Of a stretch of DNA of 64,000 nt, positions 25,101 through 35,675 are shown in pieces. Origin of the DNA: Allodiplogaster sudhausi (lineage: Eukaryota > Nematoda > Chromadorea > Rhabditida > Diplogasteridae). The stretch covers positions 4,697,501 to 4,761,500 of the forward strand of contig CALZFC010000005.1 in NCBI GenBank assembly GCA_945643635.1, written 5' to 3'. Numbering within the stretch: position 1 is the first letter of the stretch; every line of letters starts with the position of its first letter. Under the pieces are notes generated by a model. It had not been told where the DNA came from, made no database searches, and saw only the letters and a list, made by a program, of their open reading frames with translations. Position numbers and translations under genes: made by a program.

Positions 25101-27994
25101 TAACCTTCCACAAAGTGCGTCTCCAATTCCTGAGAAAGCCGAACGAGGAGGGAAGAGAAGGGAGGGATTACTTCCATAGGCTCTGAGTTTGCTAAGAGGG
25201 GCAGAATGTCCACTTCGAGATGTTCGACAACTTCTCTCCACTTGTGCAGACGACGACTCCCTTCTAAACAGCTCAATTATAAGATAGCTGAGAGATGAGA
25301 AAGACAGACCGAAGAGCATTGACCCGAAAGATGAGAAGAACTCAGAAATCTTCTCTTCCAATGAATTGTGAATAACAGAAGTGATGTCAGTAGTGTAACG
25401 ACTCCACACAATACGACTCTCTGCGATCTGAAATGGAAGAAGAGAAAATAGAAGAAGACAAGAGAAAGATACGAACAGAAGCAACGCGAATGAGATTGAG
25501 CCAGATGGAGTGCCAGCCGGGGCCTTCACAACTCTTGTACTCTCCCCACGAAGAGTCTCCATCGAACTCGGCAGCAGGCCCAAAGACCATTCGATAGGTG
25601 CAGAGGTTGTAGCAAAGAGTGTGCAGACGAGACAGAGTATCATCATCTACAAGGAAGAAAGGGAACATGGCTTGGCTAACAAGAAGACTCACCAGTCACA
25701 TTCCGGGTACGAGCATAGGCGATGACAGAAGAGATCAGTTGGGGATCGATCAGACTCTCAGCTGCAGAAAGGCAAAAGTCTCCCCCCTGAAATGACTGGA
25801 TCCTCCAGGGAACCCCCGGGAAGATGCACTCACCATATTGTCATCTTCCACTTTTTGCAGGCAACCCATGAACTCCTTAAACTTCTCCTCGCAATCCGCA
25901 ATATTGATCTGGTTCAGTAGGGACAAGATTCGAGATGCGTGGACTTTCTAAACAACGGAAGCCAGTAACATTAGCAAGAGTTGACATCCATTCATCCTTC
26001 TGAACAAAACAATTCAAAGTGAGAAACAGCCCATCAGCACTTCGGCAAGAAAACACACCTGGAGATCCAGTTTGTACTTCAGAGCGAAGAGTTCAGCTTC
26101 ATCCAGTTGCCCGGAAGCCAAAAGCCGTTCTAAGCGCTGTTCAGGGTGAGATTCAATGACTTCCTTCAACCGAACTTCTTGCTCTGCCCTATAAAGATTG
26201 CTCTGCCCTATAAAGATTGATCTTAGTTCATATTTACAAATAACTATTTATAAATGACAGGAAGAAATGCCATGGGAGGGGAAGCAACCGAGGCAGAGAC
26301 GAATCGGCGTGCTCGATGAAGAGAGCCACACGGTCAACGGCGGCAGAGAGAGCGACGAGAGAAGTGTCGGCTGCCACTTCCACCGAATAGGCAGACTCTT
26401 CGTAAGGAGAGGACAAACTTCGGATGCGCAACTCAACCACAACACTCATCATCTACCATTCAGTTTGCACATTTCAATTGAATCGAACCTTCATGGAGTT
26501 ATCCGCCAGACGCACGATGAGAATAATATTCGAATCTCTCAAAACAGACTCGACACATTCCACGAAAACAACATCCAAGACCTGAAGAATAAAGAGACTC
26601 CAAGAGATGAAGAAACCGGGAAGCGTCAACAAGAACACAAACTTTTCCAGCGTCAGAGGCGAGTGGAAGTCGAAATAGCTCTAGGTATGTGAGAGCATCA
26701 AAGACAATAAGATCCCCAGCGAACGAAACTGCCGCAATGAAACGGCCTTCAGAGATGGGACGTACGAATCTCCAACCACTCGAATCATCTGAAGAGTGGA
26801 ATCAATTAGATTAAGCCATGTCAAGAACAACTCAGACTCTACCACAAAGATCGAAGAGGAAGTCAAAGTCAGAGCCATCGGCGCACAAGACACGGCCTTG
26901 CTGAGATTCGATGGCCAAAAGGGTTCCAGAAGGCATGAAATGGCATTCACTAATTCCCTTTCGAAGTCGAGAATGTACAAGCGACGCGGAGTTAAAGCTC
27001 TGAAAGTAGCGAGATTACTATAAATTTCCCTTTCTTATTAACACATATGGTCGACGACGGAATAAACTAAAAATAGAAATGCTCCAACTTGCGCAATAAC
27101 AGCATCAACAGTCTTGCGAGTGACAGCCACGAGATCTTTCCAGTGAAGGAGGGAAAACCGACACACGTCCCCGTTAGAAGACAAGATGGCGATATGGCAG
27201 GAGTCTTTGAACACATAGCTGCTCAGCCAGCATCTAGCCCACTTTTCGTTTGTAGGACACTGAAACCATACGTAACTCGGACATGCTTCTATTCACAACT
27301 CATTCAAAATCTTTTATATCTTATCTTTAAGGCTATTATCACTTCTTATCTCCATAGCACGTGTGCCACTTAAATTAATCAAATCGATTAATCAAATTAA
27401 GCATATCTCTATTGAAAAAGAAAAGAACTTACAATGTCCAGCACAACGATCTCAGCTGCGATTGAAACGATGATAATCCGACCATTTCCAAGCACAACGA
27501 GAAGAAGGCTGCTGTTATTCAACCATGTCAGACCGACAACATTCTCTAAATTAAGAAGAAGCATACACAAAGTTAGAGTGTAAATGTGGATAGATAGAGG
27601 GAAAAGATAGAAACTTTAAAAACTAAACCACCATCCCCTCTGAATCTCTTGAATGGGATGACAAACCGTCGAATGACTGGGAGAAAAGATGGCTGAGCTC
27701 AACGCCAATCTTAAAGAAGGAAACATCCTTCTCGGTTGACACGGCCACAATGGACCCATTCGACTCGGACAAAGTAAGAATCGGTTCTCCCTCAGCTCGC
27801 GCCTGCTTCGTCTCCGTCGCATCCAATTCCCCTTAAAACTATTTATAAGCAATTGTAGAATACAAATTGAGACGAATAAACTGACGTGAGATACTGGCGA
27901 TGCTTTTAGTCTCGTAAAGATTCGTTGAGCTTTCGCCTCGAATACTCAGCTCAGCGTCATCAGTCGATAGAATGGCCACAGAAATGAAGCTCAT
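16925..27994 (-). CDS. KNTC1: Rod/KNTC1-like kinetochore protein, very large multi-exon gene
   Basis: Rod forms the RZZ complex with Zwilch and Zw10, recruits dynein/Spindly and supports the spindle checkpoint. About 11 kb of minus-strand sequence is filled by many short exons with no competing gene. The first exon starts at 27994 (MSFISVAILSTDDAELSIRG). The N-terminal third has beta-propeller-like strings (ILTLSESNGSIVAVSTEKDV, SSIFVVESELFLTWLNL). The central part is helical, with the Rod-type segment RLERLLASGQLDEAELFALK near 26120. The Rod_C-like region includes ESRIVWSRYTTDI, PLQAALAFTCAQVSDVVEDL and PFMQEHHLSADETLLGYVQ (about 24580-24640). Near the end come ICIDYELTDAKVVEYVLAKM (17640-17720) and the last exon, ending AQSSSSP. 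These strings resemble Rod family signatures as I know them; NBAS/Sec39-type proteins share the architecture and are the main alternative. Exact exons were not all resolved. Confidence 0.65.
17765..17856 (+). repeat. (GA)n-rich tract in Rod intron
   Basis: GA-rich simple sequence on the plus strand separating two Rod exons; pyrimidine-rich on the sense strand. Comparable tracts occur at 18778-18858, 19055-19130 and 21105-21175 within the same gene. Confidence 0.85.
22590..23160 (-). other. Large Rod intron, no gene seen
   Basis: One of the longest introns of the Rod gene. AT-rich, with a plus-strand open frame at 22852-23085 that shows no conserved motif or splice context. I see no repeat with flanking duplications. 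Confidence 0.45.
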
Positions 27995-28320
27995 TCCTGC
28001 AGCCTCTAAAAAAGGAGAATATAATATCACATTTCATGAGCACTGAATATGTTGGAGGAAAAATGTTGTTGTGTTAGGAGGTAGAGCAAATGAGTAACAC
28101 GGGGAGCGAGCGGGCTCAGCCGGGATGATCTTTGCCAACGTCTACGGACGAGAGGGAGACAACTCTAATTGATATCTATCAAACACTGACTCGACATGAT
28201 CTACCTAACAAGTATGATAGATGATAGAAAGAAATTTTTCCGCCAAAAAGAAATATTTAAAAAGTACCGTATCAAAGTTATCATTGTTGGGCATTTTTCT
28301 TTTTAAATGTCTTTTTTCTT
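27995..28320. other. Region upstream of Rod and left flank of the MULE
   Basis: AT-rich interval between the Rod start and the MULE target-site duplication. It probably includes the Rod promoter. The acceptor-like TTTTTTAG just before the first Rod ATG could mark an upstream non-coding exon or a trans-splice site; the sequence alone does not decide this. Confidence 0.4.
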
Positions 28321-28329
28321 GCGCCTGAA

Positions 28330-28433
28330 GGCAATTAGAGATATTCACCATTCACCATATTCACCAGCATTCACCACTAGTAATATTCACCACGCTTATA
28401 GTTTTATTCACCACGCTTATAGTTTTATTCACC
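28330..28433 (+). repeat. Left terminal inverted repeat of the MULE
   Basis: Starts immediately after the 9-bp duplication. It contains five ATTCACC-type units and two copies of the 21-nt ACGCTTATAGTTTTATTCACC module. It differs from the right end at only a few positions. Confidence 0.93.
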
Positions 28434-28548
28434 CAGGCTTTCAAGCTCTCAGTTTCTAGCTTTCTAGCTTTCACCCTGATGTTTTGATTCAATTTATTGT
28501 TAATGGTAATACTTGTTTAGTAATTAACTGCATTTTTTCAGCAGAAAA

Positions 28549-30002
28549 ATGGAAGATCATAGCTTTGACCCCTTGATGAGCAGCACTGTTGAAGTTGAAG
28601 AGGAAGATGAAGTCGAGTTTCATAGGCCTTCTCAGCATCGTGAGGCGGAAGATGTTCTTTCTAGTCCATCTCGAGCTACAAGAATGTGCGTCACTTAAGT
28701 AACGAAAATGCAAGACGCTAGCTAATATGATTTAAATTCAGGTCGTCGTCGATGCTGTCTGATTTGTCATTCGAAAACGACCACTTGGATGCTACAATGA
28801 CAGGAGATAATGACCAGTCAGTGGCGCGAGCCCTTTTTGTAGATAATTATGCAATTATCTCAGATATTTCACTCGCCTTTTTAATCGCAAGCATTTAGTG
28901 TCAGGCACGATGAGGATGGAAGTGAGGCCGAGGGCGAAAGTAACTCTGATGATGAGCGTGCTCCTGCTGAATGTTCGGACCCGTTCGATGCTGCTACTCT
29001 CTTTGAAGATGACGAGGGATTTGTCTGCTTCAGAGGAGAGGAGATTCAGAGAAGCGACTACATCAGATATTTGGGGAAGATGTACGCGTTTCTTTTATAC
29101 GTGATAATTCTGTCATTAATTCAGCTCTTTATTTACAGTGTAGAAGAGTCTTGGGTCAACAAAGCGCCACCTTCTTTTCCACCTCCTTCGTGTACCATCG
29201 ATGCGTTCCATTACCTTGTCAAAATCACTGATGCGTATTCAGTGAAAGAGCTTTCGAATGACTCCGCTGGACCCTGGAATCAGTTCAACGGTATGCTTTT
29301 CCCCCAAGAAACTGCTTTTACGGAAAAAAATAAAGCATATTGTACAGGAACGAGAGCCAAATACGACAAATTCTTCGCAAAGAGGCAAATTGCGGCTACC
29401 TTAATTACGGTTGGAAGAACATCCGAGGATTATCAGGTATTTTCAATTTGCTGGGCAACAATATAGCTCATGTTAGTGTTTAGTGTTTCGGTGAAATACT
29501 CTCGAGGCATCTTGAGAGGCTCGGGTTTGGGGATAGAAAGATTCGATCCCTGACGACGGACGGAGAAGCTGCCTTCAAAGGATTTCTTAAGGTTATTTTT
29601 ATTCATGTTATGAGTTTTATCTCATGCGATGATTTCAGAGCAGCGTCGCGAGTATGGCCATTCATATAGGATGTCAGCTGCATGAACGCGAATCCCTTAC
29701 TCGTCAGATGAACCAGCACGGAAGTGAAATTGCGGATGTCAGTAAATGAGTAGGAAATGTCTCTTTCTTGTTCATGTAGCTACTCTTCGGAACTGTGAGA
29801 GAAAGCGGCACGAAGAGGCGTGGAGTACTGGATTGTGCAGACGCACAGCGTTCCGAACAGCAGCATCGGTCCACTTTTGTGACCGTGAAATGGAAAAGCA
29901 TTTGCTACGGTATGAGTTCATTTGGGCATACTTCGTGACAGATAGTAACTAAGATTTCTGAACGGCCCTTTCTCTATAGATACGGTGTCGTACATTTGGT
30001 GA
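28549..30002 (+). CDS. MULE-type transposase-like protein
   Basis: Probable transposase of the surrounding MULE, acting on the inverted repeats. Nine exons with clean GT-AG junctions can be read from 28549, with introns of 40-80 nt. The N-terminus is acidic and serine-rich (VEVEEEDEVEFHRPSQ, GSEAEGESNSDDERAPAE). The middle contains the segment CTIDAFHYLVKITDAYSVKE. The core AATLITVGRTSEDYQCFGEI, then RSLTTDGEAAFKGFLK and MAIHIGCQLHERESLT, resembles the MULE transposase fold, in which an Asp lies in a TDGE-like motif and a Cys/His string follows one helix later. The first and third acidic residues of the DDE triad cannot be placed confidently, and the protein ends soon after this core (stop 30000-30002). 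It may therefore be a truncated or diverged copy. No disabling stop was seen in the exons. Confidence 0.6.
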
Positions 30003-30258
30003 GTTGTTTGTTCATGTTTCACTCTCATACAACTGGGAATCCTACCATGCCCCAAGCTCTTCAACTCGACGTTTAAGCTTTTTATTCACAACTTTAGCGT
30101 CAATTTAAACAATTTTATTGTTTCTTTAATATCTTTCTTCTTAGAACATAAATCAAGAAAACAAAGTGTTAAAGCTCCTTTAATCCGAGCACAGGAGAAA
30201 GATTACAAGCACCAAAACATAAAAATAGCAGGCCATAATCAGATGTTAAACTTTATGC
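30003..30258. other. Spacer inside the MULE
   Basis: AT-rich 256 bp between the transposase-like gene and the convergent myosin fragment. It probably holds both 3' ends. No frame of note. Confidence 0.45.
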
Positions 30259-32400
30259 TTAATTCAACCAAAACATCTGGGCTAGATATATCCATCTATT
30301 TATCATCGGAACAGCAACTTTGAAGAAGCGCTGCTCAGAGAGAGGAGTCCGGTGAGATGAGAGTTGGCGGGAGATCGCAGGCGCAGTCGGCACGGGATTC
30401 TCACGACACGTCCGGCGGGTTCGCCACTCGTTCAAGACCCGGAGACGGCGGTGGAACTCCTCCTTGCATCTCAGAAGCTGCGACACATCTAAATACACAT
30501 GAGGCTGTTTTATAATCCTCTTTCTCATCCAGATTCAGAAAGGGTTGAGAAAGAGGATTAGAATCTTGCTCTAACCAGTTGAATTGTTAATAGTGTAGCG
30601 CAGCTTGGACAACTGCCAAGTAGAGAGGTCAGTATCATTCTCGATGAGAGGCGGCTGATGCTTGCGGTCGTCCTCCCTCCCCTGCTCCCTGAGGGTCGCA
30701 TCTAGACTGCTCCTCTCTTTCTCCATCTCTTCCTTCTTCTGTTTCTCCTTGTCTTCCTTCCTCATCCTCTCTTCTTCCTCTTCCCTTTTTTTCGCCGCCT
30801 TCTCTGCCGCGAGTCGTTCTTCCACCCTCCGCAGTCGTCTGAAAACCGTGAAAAGAGAATAGTTTTATGCTGGCCAAAGCAGATAGAAAGGATAGAAAAC
30901 GACAGCACTTGACACTCCAGATATGCCGGCTCCGAAAAGGCCTTACCTCTGTTTCTCCTTCAGAACCAGCGTAGTCTGCTTCTCTTCCTCTCGCCTTCTC
31001 TCTTCTTCTGCTTCCCTCTCCCGTCTCAGAGCCTCGGCATCACTGAACGAGAATAAGATTAGGAAGTCCCAGAAATGTAAAGATCTGACCGAATGCTGGC
31101 TAGAATGGTCTCGACCATCTCCACGCAGGAGTCGTACTCAGCTGTCGCCTTTTCAAGGGGCCACTGGGTCATCTGGGAAAAGAATGACATCATGAAGAGA
31201 AAGGAGAGACTGATAGAGCAAGAAGGGGAGGAGAAGCAAGATTGGCAGAAGGAGGGAGACGAACTCGGATATGCTCGATGAGTTGCAGGAGACTGTGGTT
31301 GAGTGTGGCGACTTCATCCACAAAGCGGTCTCCTTGGCGGAGTTCGGCATTCGCCTTCTGCAGTTGTTGGGCCCGCGAGAGAAGAGCCATTCTAAGAGAG
31401 AAAGAGGGAGATCATGAGAGAGAAGTAACGGAGAATGGACAGCAAGTGAGAAACCTCGGGAGGAATCGCCGCCTGGCGATGAAGCCGCGCACGTAGCGCT
31501 GAATGGTCACAACAGCGTGACGGCGGTATTCAATCTTCCGCTGCACAGCAAAGAGAGTGAGAGAGAGAGAGAGGAGAGAGAGAAGAAAGAGAGCGAGAGT
31601 GACGGAGGAGAGAAAAGAGGGAGAGAGAAAGAGCGAAAGAGAGAGAAGAGAGAGAGAGAGTTGGAGAGGCCAGAGGAGAAAAGGAGAAAACTGACGTTTC
31701 ACACACACACTGCCACGCGGCGTACTGCACCATCCGCCAGCGGAGAGTGAGCAGGGCGGACTTGGTCTTCTCCACCAGCACAGCCATCTCAGAGGGGTCA
31801 CACGACAAACCCTGAGAAGGCAGTGCAGTCGTAAGGGAAACAATCGAGAGGAGAGAGAGATAGAGAGAAAGAGAGAGATAGAGAGTTTACAAGTGAGGGA
31901 ACCTGCTGGGATAGGCAATGTCCATGAGTTTGAGAAGGCTGGGAATGCCAGCGCAGAGGAGTTGCGCGAGTACGAGGCCGCCGTCGAATTCGTTCACCGA
32001 CATCTTCTCGTTCGGCTTGACGCATCTCACGAAGTGGGTGCCCTGACATGAACCGCCTCCTTTCCTCTCTCTTTCTCTCTAATTTCTCCCGCCCTTTCAC
32101 TCCTCACAGTCTTCTCCAGTTTGAGCAGCAGATCAGTCAACTGGTTCTTGAACTTGTTGCCGACGGAGACGGAGCGGGGGCGGTTGATGTTGCTGCCGGC
32201 CTTGGGCTTCTGTTCCTTCTCGCCGCCAAACAACTCGCGAATCGGAGGTGAACTGAAGTGCTCATCTTTCCATCTTCTTCTTGTCTTCTCCACTCTTCCA
32301 TCTCTCTTTCTTTCACTCCTTTCTCTCTCTCTCACACACGCACTCCTCTCTCTCTTCTCTCTCTCTCTCGACATACGCGGATGACTCCATGAGATGCACT
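30259..32400 (-). pseudogene. MYO6: Myosin VI gene fragment (headless, converter and tail end missing) carried by the MULE
   Basis: Exons on the minus strand encode recognisable myosin VI in the correct order. The end of the motor comes first (RPRSVSVGNKFKNQLTDLLL, then FVRCVKPNEKMSVNEFDGGL). The lever start follows (SCDPSEMAVLVEKTKSALL, RWRMVQYAAWQ) and then the IQ segment HAVVTIQRYVRGFIARRRF. Next are helical and charged coiled-coil segments (ERLAAEKAAKKREEEEERM). The start of the cargo-binding region is DTDLSTWQLSKLRYTINNST, CKEEFHRRLRVLNEW and SEQRFFKV. Missing are the ATP-binding motor core (no P-loop, switch I or II anywhere upstream), the exon encoding the converter between DIAYPSR and GLSCDPS, and the final cargo-binding lobe. 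Introns are retained, so capture was at DNA level. The remaining exons keep open frames, so a headless product is conceivable, but a motor function is not. Confidence 0.85.
31555..31672 (+). repeat. GA-rich tract in myosin fragment intron
   Basis: Interrupted (GA)n sequence on the plus strand, pyrimidine-rich on the sense strand of the myosin fragment, lying between the exon ending QYAAWQ and the IQ-motif exon. Confidence 0.85.
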
Positions 32401-32779
32401 GGACGTTGCAACTACAGATTAAAACCGGATCTAAAAGTAGAACAGGCACAAAAAATGGACAATCGGTATTCATTCGGTTGAAACGAAGGCATAGAACACG
32501 AGTTTTTTTTCATATAAACACTTTCATTCCAATTCACAGTTGACTTCATCCACTCATTTTTTTTCCAACAAACATTATAGCATTCACATTGAAATAAGCT
32601 AGGCACACATATCACAGAAAGAGCAATGAACGGTGGGAAGGAGATATTTACAAGATATTAAAATATAACTCACATGAAGTTCCAGCAATAAATTGGCGAG
32701 ATCGAGTAATTTTTCTGTACTCGCGTTGGGCTAATGCACAAGATATGTCACAGGGAATTAAAAGAAGATTAGCATGAGC

Positions 32780-32885
32780 AGAAAGACATTAAGTAGGGCA
32801 CTCTAATAATAAAATGAGCCACCTTTGCAGACTATCATATTGGCACTCTAATAATGAAATGAGCTAGCTTTACCGACCATCAATA
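32780..32885 (+). repeat. Imperfect tandem pair (about 45 bp) inside the MULE
   Basis: The phrase CACTCTAATAATGAAATGAGC and its near copy with TAATAATAAAATGAGC are spaced about 45 bp apart. Function unknown. Confidence 0.6.
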
Positions 32886-32915
32886 TAAAAAAAAGCATCA
32901 GTGCCATTTCACAGT

Positions 32916-33740
32916 TCACTGAGTGGGCTCATGCTCAACATTGGGGACCATTCTCGGCCGGCCACCTCTTTTTCCTCGGTGAGTCGCGCGCCACCCGCCT
33001 CCTCGCCCAGCAACGGTGTTGTATACGATCGTGCCACTGAAAGTGGCACCCGCAGCAACGTTGATGTTGCCGAATGTCGGTGGGCGCGTGTTGAAGCTTC
33101 TCTGACGAGAGTTGCTGAAAATCGAGTTTCTTGCCTTTCTCAATTAAAAATGCAACTATTTTCACAGCTTATTACAAGAAATTTAGTTACCTGTAAGTCT
33201 TGCGCGTCCATGACTTCGGGACGGGTCGCTGCCCTTGCGAAGATGAACTAGAAATATCAAGTTTGCTCAGAATATTGTAAAGAAATTAACAAACGAATAA
33301 CCTTAGGGCTTGGGCGGGAAGAGGCTGAACTTGTCCTGCAGGAATCACGGACGCTTCCATAGACACTGCTCTGCAAAGATACATCGAAATAAGTAATCAT
33401 ATTTTGTAAAAGAATCTAAATCGCTCGGCACAAACAATGTTCAATTCATCTTGGATTTAACTAACTCGTCTTGCTGAATCTGTCGAGATTCCGCGGATTG
33501 CTGAGAAGTGGGAGCTGCAGCCTGGCGGTCGTTGGGCTGCGAGCGCGCGCTCATCTTGTCGTTGTGGACGGAGACACACAGCTGGAGCGACTCTCTCAAA
33601 GCTCACAAGGAACATAGAGAACACACAAAAAAGGTCAAAATATGCGTAATATTTCCTGGACCGAACCTGTCGATCTGAGAAGTCGCCTGCTCGCGATCGC
33701 GACTGCTTGAGGTGAATTGGCGCGGCTGGTACGGCATCCT
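32916..33740 (-). CDS. Unrecognised Arg/Gly-rich coding segment inside the MULE
   Basis: A chain of short minus-strand exons can be read from about 33738 (MPYQPRQFTSSSRDREQATS) through segments rich in Ser, Gln and Arg (SARSQPNDRQAAAPTSQQSA; SVRDSCRTSSASSRPSP; ATRPEVMDAQDLQ). The last exon encodes NINVAAGATFSGTIVYNTVA followed by an RGG-like tail (GRGGGWRATHRGKRGGRP). I do not recognise the family. The last exon is open in two frames, so the reading frame is not settled. It may be another captured host gene piece or a MULE-borne gene, and no start context or homologue confirms expression. Confidence 0.35.
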
Positions 33741-34479
33741 GGAAATGAAAGCTAAAAAAAAGATTTAACTAAAAGAATTACCAACGTAACACCCGGCGAC
33801 AAAAAAAGAAATAAAAAGAACGCGCATCCAAGTCCTAAAAAGCAACGCGACCGCACGCGTAGGAAACCCAATCTAATTCACGGTCAAAACCATAAATCCC
33901 ATCCGTTGATTAGTCAAAACCACGAATCTGTCCGTAAATTAGTTTTTCATCAGAAGCCGCTCAAACTAGGGGGGACAAAACGCTGTGCAGACGAGTCACA
34001 CGGCGAAGCTGAATGGAATAGGCTGTTACTGAAGTTTCCAGGGAACATACGAGAAATGTTAGTTACAGTTAATTTTTCTGCCAAATGGTGTTTGTTTTCC
34101 TATTGTTCAGCGCACTTCCGATGTTCCGCTCACATACGGAATTCGGAGTCGAATACTGGCCGGATGGGGAATCGTTCCCCCCACAACCAACTCGGCCGAA
34201 ACCCATAACAAATGGCTGCGTGAGAAAGTTGGAAACAGGCAGCCGCTTCACGTTTTCGCGCAGCGTCTCATGGAGTACACCGAAAGTCAGTGCCTTTCTT
34301 ATTAGTAGAGATATTAAACACCATAACGTTTAGCTCACGTGAAGCTCCTCAAAGCAGCTCTCCATGGTGGCGGAAGCAAGAAGCTTGCTAGTGGTGGCCG
34401 ATCACATCGGTGGTGACCGGCGCTGTAAGGCGCTCTGATCATCAGTCATACAATTTAATTTTCTTACAGTATTAGTTTG
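33741..34479. other. MULE interior without a supported gene
   Basis: Contains short frames on both strands (33906-34208, 34085-34333) with no conserved motif. Motor-domain sequences that would complete the myosin VI gene are not present here. Confidence 0.4.
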
Positions 34480-35181
34480 ATGACTCGTTCAGGATTTGAT
34501 GCACTCGGCGGAGTTCCCACGCTGCAGCAGGATGCCGTTGCTGCACTGGACGCGTCTTCTGCTGAAGTGACTGAGGTATCCTATTTATCAGTTGAATTGT
34601 CTCTTGCACTACATTCTTTATACTCAGAAACTGGAGCGATTTCTCATCTTTCTCCCGTCACCTCAGCGATTGCAAGAATTCGTCGATGGGACAAGTCGAA
34701 CAAAAAGGCTGTTCTTCTACCAGAATGACAACTCGATGGTGCTGTCGCTCGCAACAGGTTCCATTAAGCTTCTAGATCTTTCGGTATGGCATTGACGACA
34801 AGGAAAAGAGTTGGTTGTAGAAATGCCGCAAAATCAGCCAAAGAAGTGTGCCGAGTGCTATGGTCCCCTAGAGCGCAAGATTGACGGACTTGCTTCTGAT
34901 CTTGTGGTGGCACACTATGAGGCCTTCGAATATGTGAATCAGGAAGGAAAGACGTGTCGTGGATTAGGAACGAGGTACATAATAACGATTTTCTCCACAC
35001 GCATATTGTAAACATGCCTCATTTGTCTTTCAGATACATGCACGTTCGATTTTCCTGTGTTGTCGGTCGTCACTCGCACATCACCCATCACGACTTTGTC
35101 TTCTCTTCCAAACTGAAAGCCTCCTTGACTACTTTCTACAAGGAATGGATTCGTAGGTCTTTTGGAATTGTGAACTTCTGA
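34480..35181 (+). CDS. Unrecognised multi-exon gene next to the right MULE end
   Basis: Exons beginning at 34480 encode MTRSGFDALGGVPTLQQDAV and later RLQEFVDGTSRTKRLFFYQN. The third segment has a CxxC pair (KKCAECYGPLERKIDG), and the last exon contains YMHVRFSCVVGRHSHITHHD and KASLTTFYKEWIRRSFG, with the stop at 35179-35181. Introns have GT-AG ends. I do not recognise the family. Position suggests either a second MULE gene or a captured host fragment. The frames are open across several exons, which argues for coding potential. Confidence 0.45.
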
Positions 35182-35384
35182 GGATTTTGATGATGATGAG
35201 GATGAGTGATTTTCGACCTTTTTTCATTTATGCTAAGCATACCTGTAAATTACTGCAGTCCGGTAATTAGTGCAATAAGTTAATAATGCTTGTCTGGTGA
35301 ATAAAATTTAACCGGTTACATTAATGGTGAAGTGGAAAGAAAGAATTGATAGCAAGAAATCGTTGGGTGTAAAGCTATAAGCGT

Positions 35385-35488
35385 GGTGAATAAAACTATT
35401 AGCGTGGTGAATAAAACTATAAGCGTGGTGAATATTACTAGTGGTGAATGCTGGTGAATGTGGTGAATGGTGAATATCTCTAATTGCC
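35385..35488 (-). repeat. Right terminal inverted repeat of the MULE
   Basis: Reverse complement of the left end, ending at the 9-bp duplication (35489-35497). It has one additional ACGCTTATAG module on its inner side (to about 35365). Confidence 0.93.
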
Positions 35489-35675
35489 GCGCCTGAAATA
35501 TTTTTTCCTGACTGAAATATTAATAGATTTGCAACTTTCTTTGCATTGTGTTAAGAGGTTAACTTCCTTGGCGAAAAATATGTACACCGTTCGGAATCAT
35601 ATGCCACAACGCTCGGCTATATTTGTACTACGATAATTTGCCATTTCAGGGTAAGGACATCGTTGTCAACTGGAA

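Larger units (their letters stand above)
28330..35488. mobile_element. Complete Mutator-like (MULE) DNA transposon, 7159 bp, with captured gene fragments
   Basis: The two ends are near-perfect inverted repeats of about 104 bp that begin GGCAATTAGAGATATTCACC and contain iterated ATTCACC and ACGCTTATAGTTTTATTCACC units. The element is flanked by an exact 9-bp direct repeat, GCGCCTGAA, at 28321-28329 and 35489-35497. A 9-bp target duplication with long inverted repeats is the Mutator signature. Inside are a plus-strand gene with a MULE-type transposase core (28549-30002), a minus-strand segment of a myosin VI gene (30259 to about 32400), a minus-strand Arg-rich coding segment (32916-33740) and a plus-strand unrecognised gene (34480-35181). 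A 132-bp MITE with the same termini lies nearby at 37310-37441. The high similarity of the two ends and the exact duplication suggest a fairly recent insertion. Confidence 0.93.

Noticed and set aside
28321..28440. CRISPR-like array of ATTCACC units
   Set aside because: The short spaced repeats are modules of the MULE terminal repeat, mirrored at the other end and flanked by a target duplication, in an animal genome.
28549..30002. hAT or FLYWCH-type transposase assignment
   Set aside because: The 9-bp duplication, long inverted repeats and TDGE-type core fit a MULE better; no BED or FLYWCH zinc finger is visible.
34085..34333. Candidate missing motor-domain exons of myosin VI upstream of the fragment
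   Set aside because: No P-loop, switch or relay motif was found between 32400 and 35500 on the minus strand.
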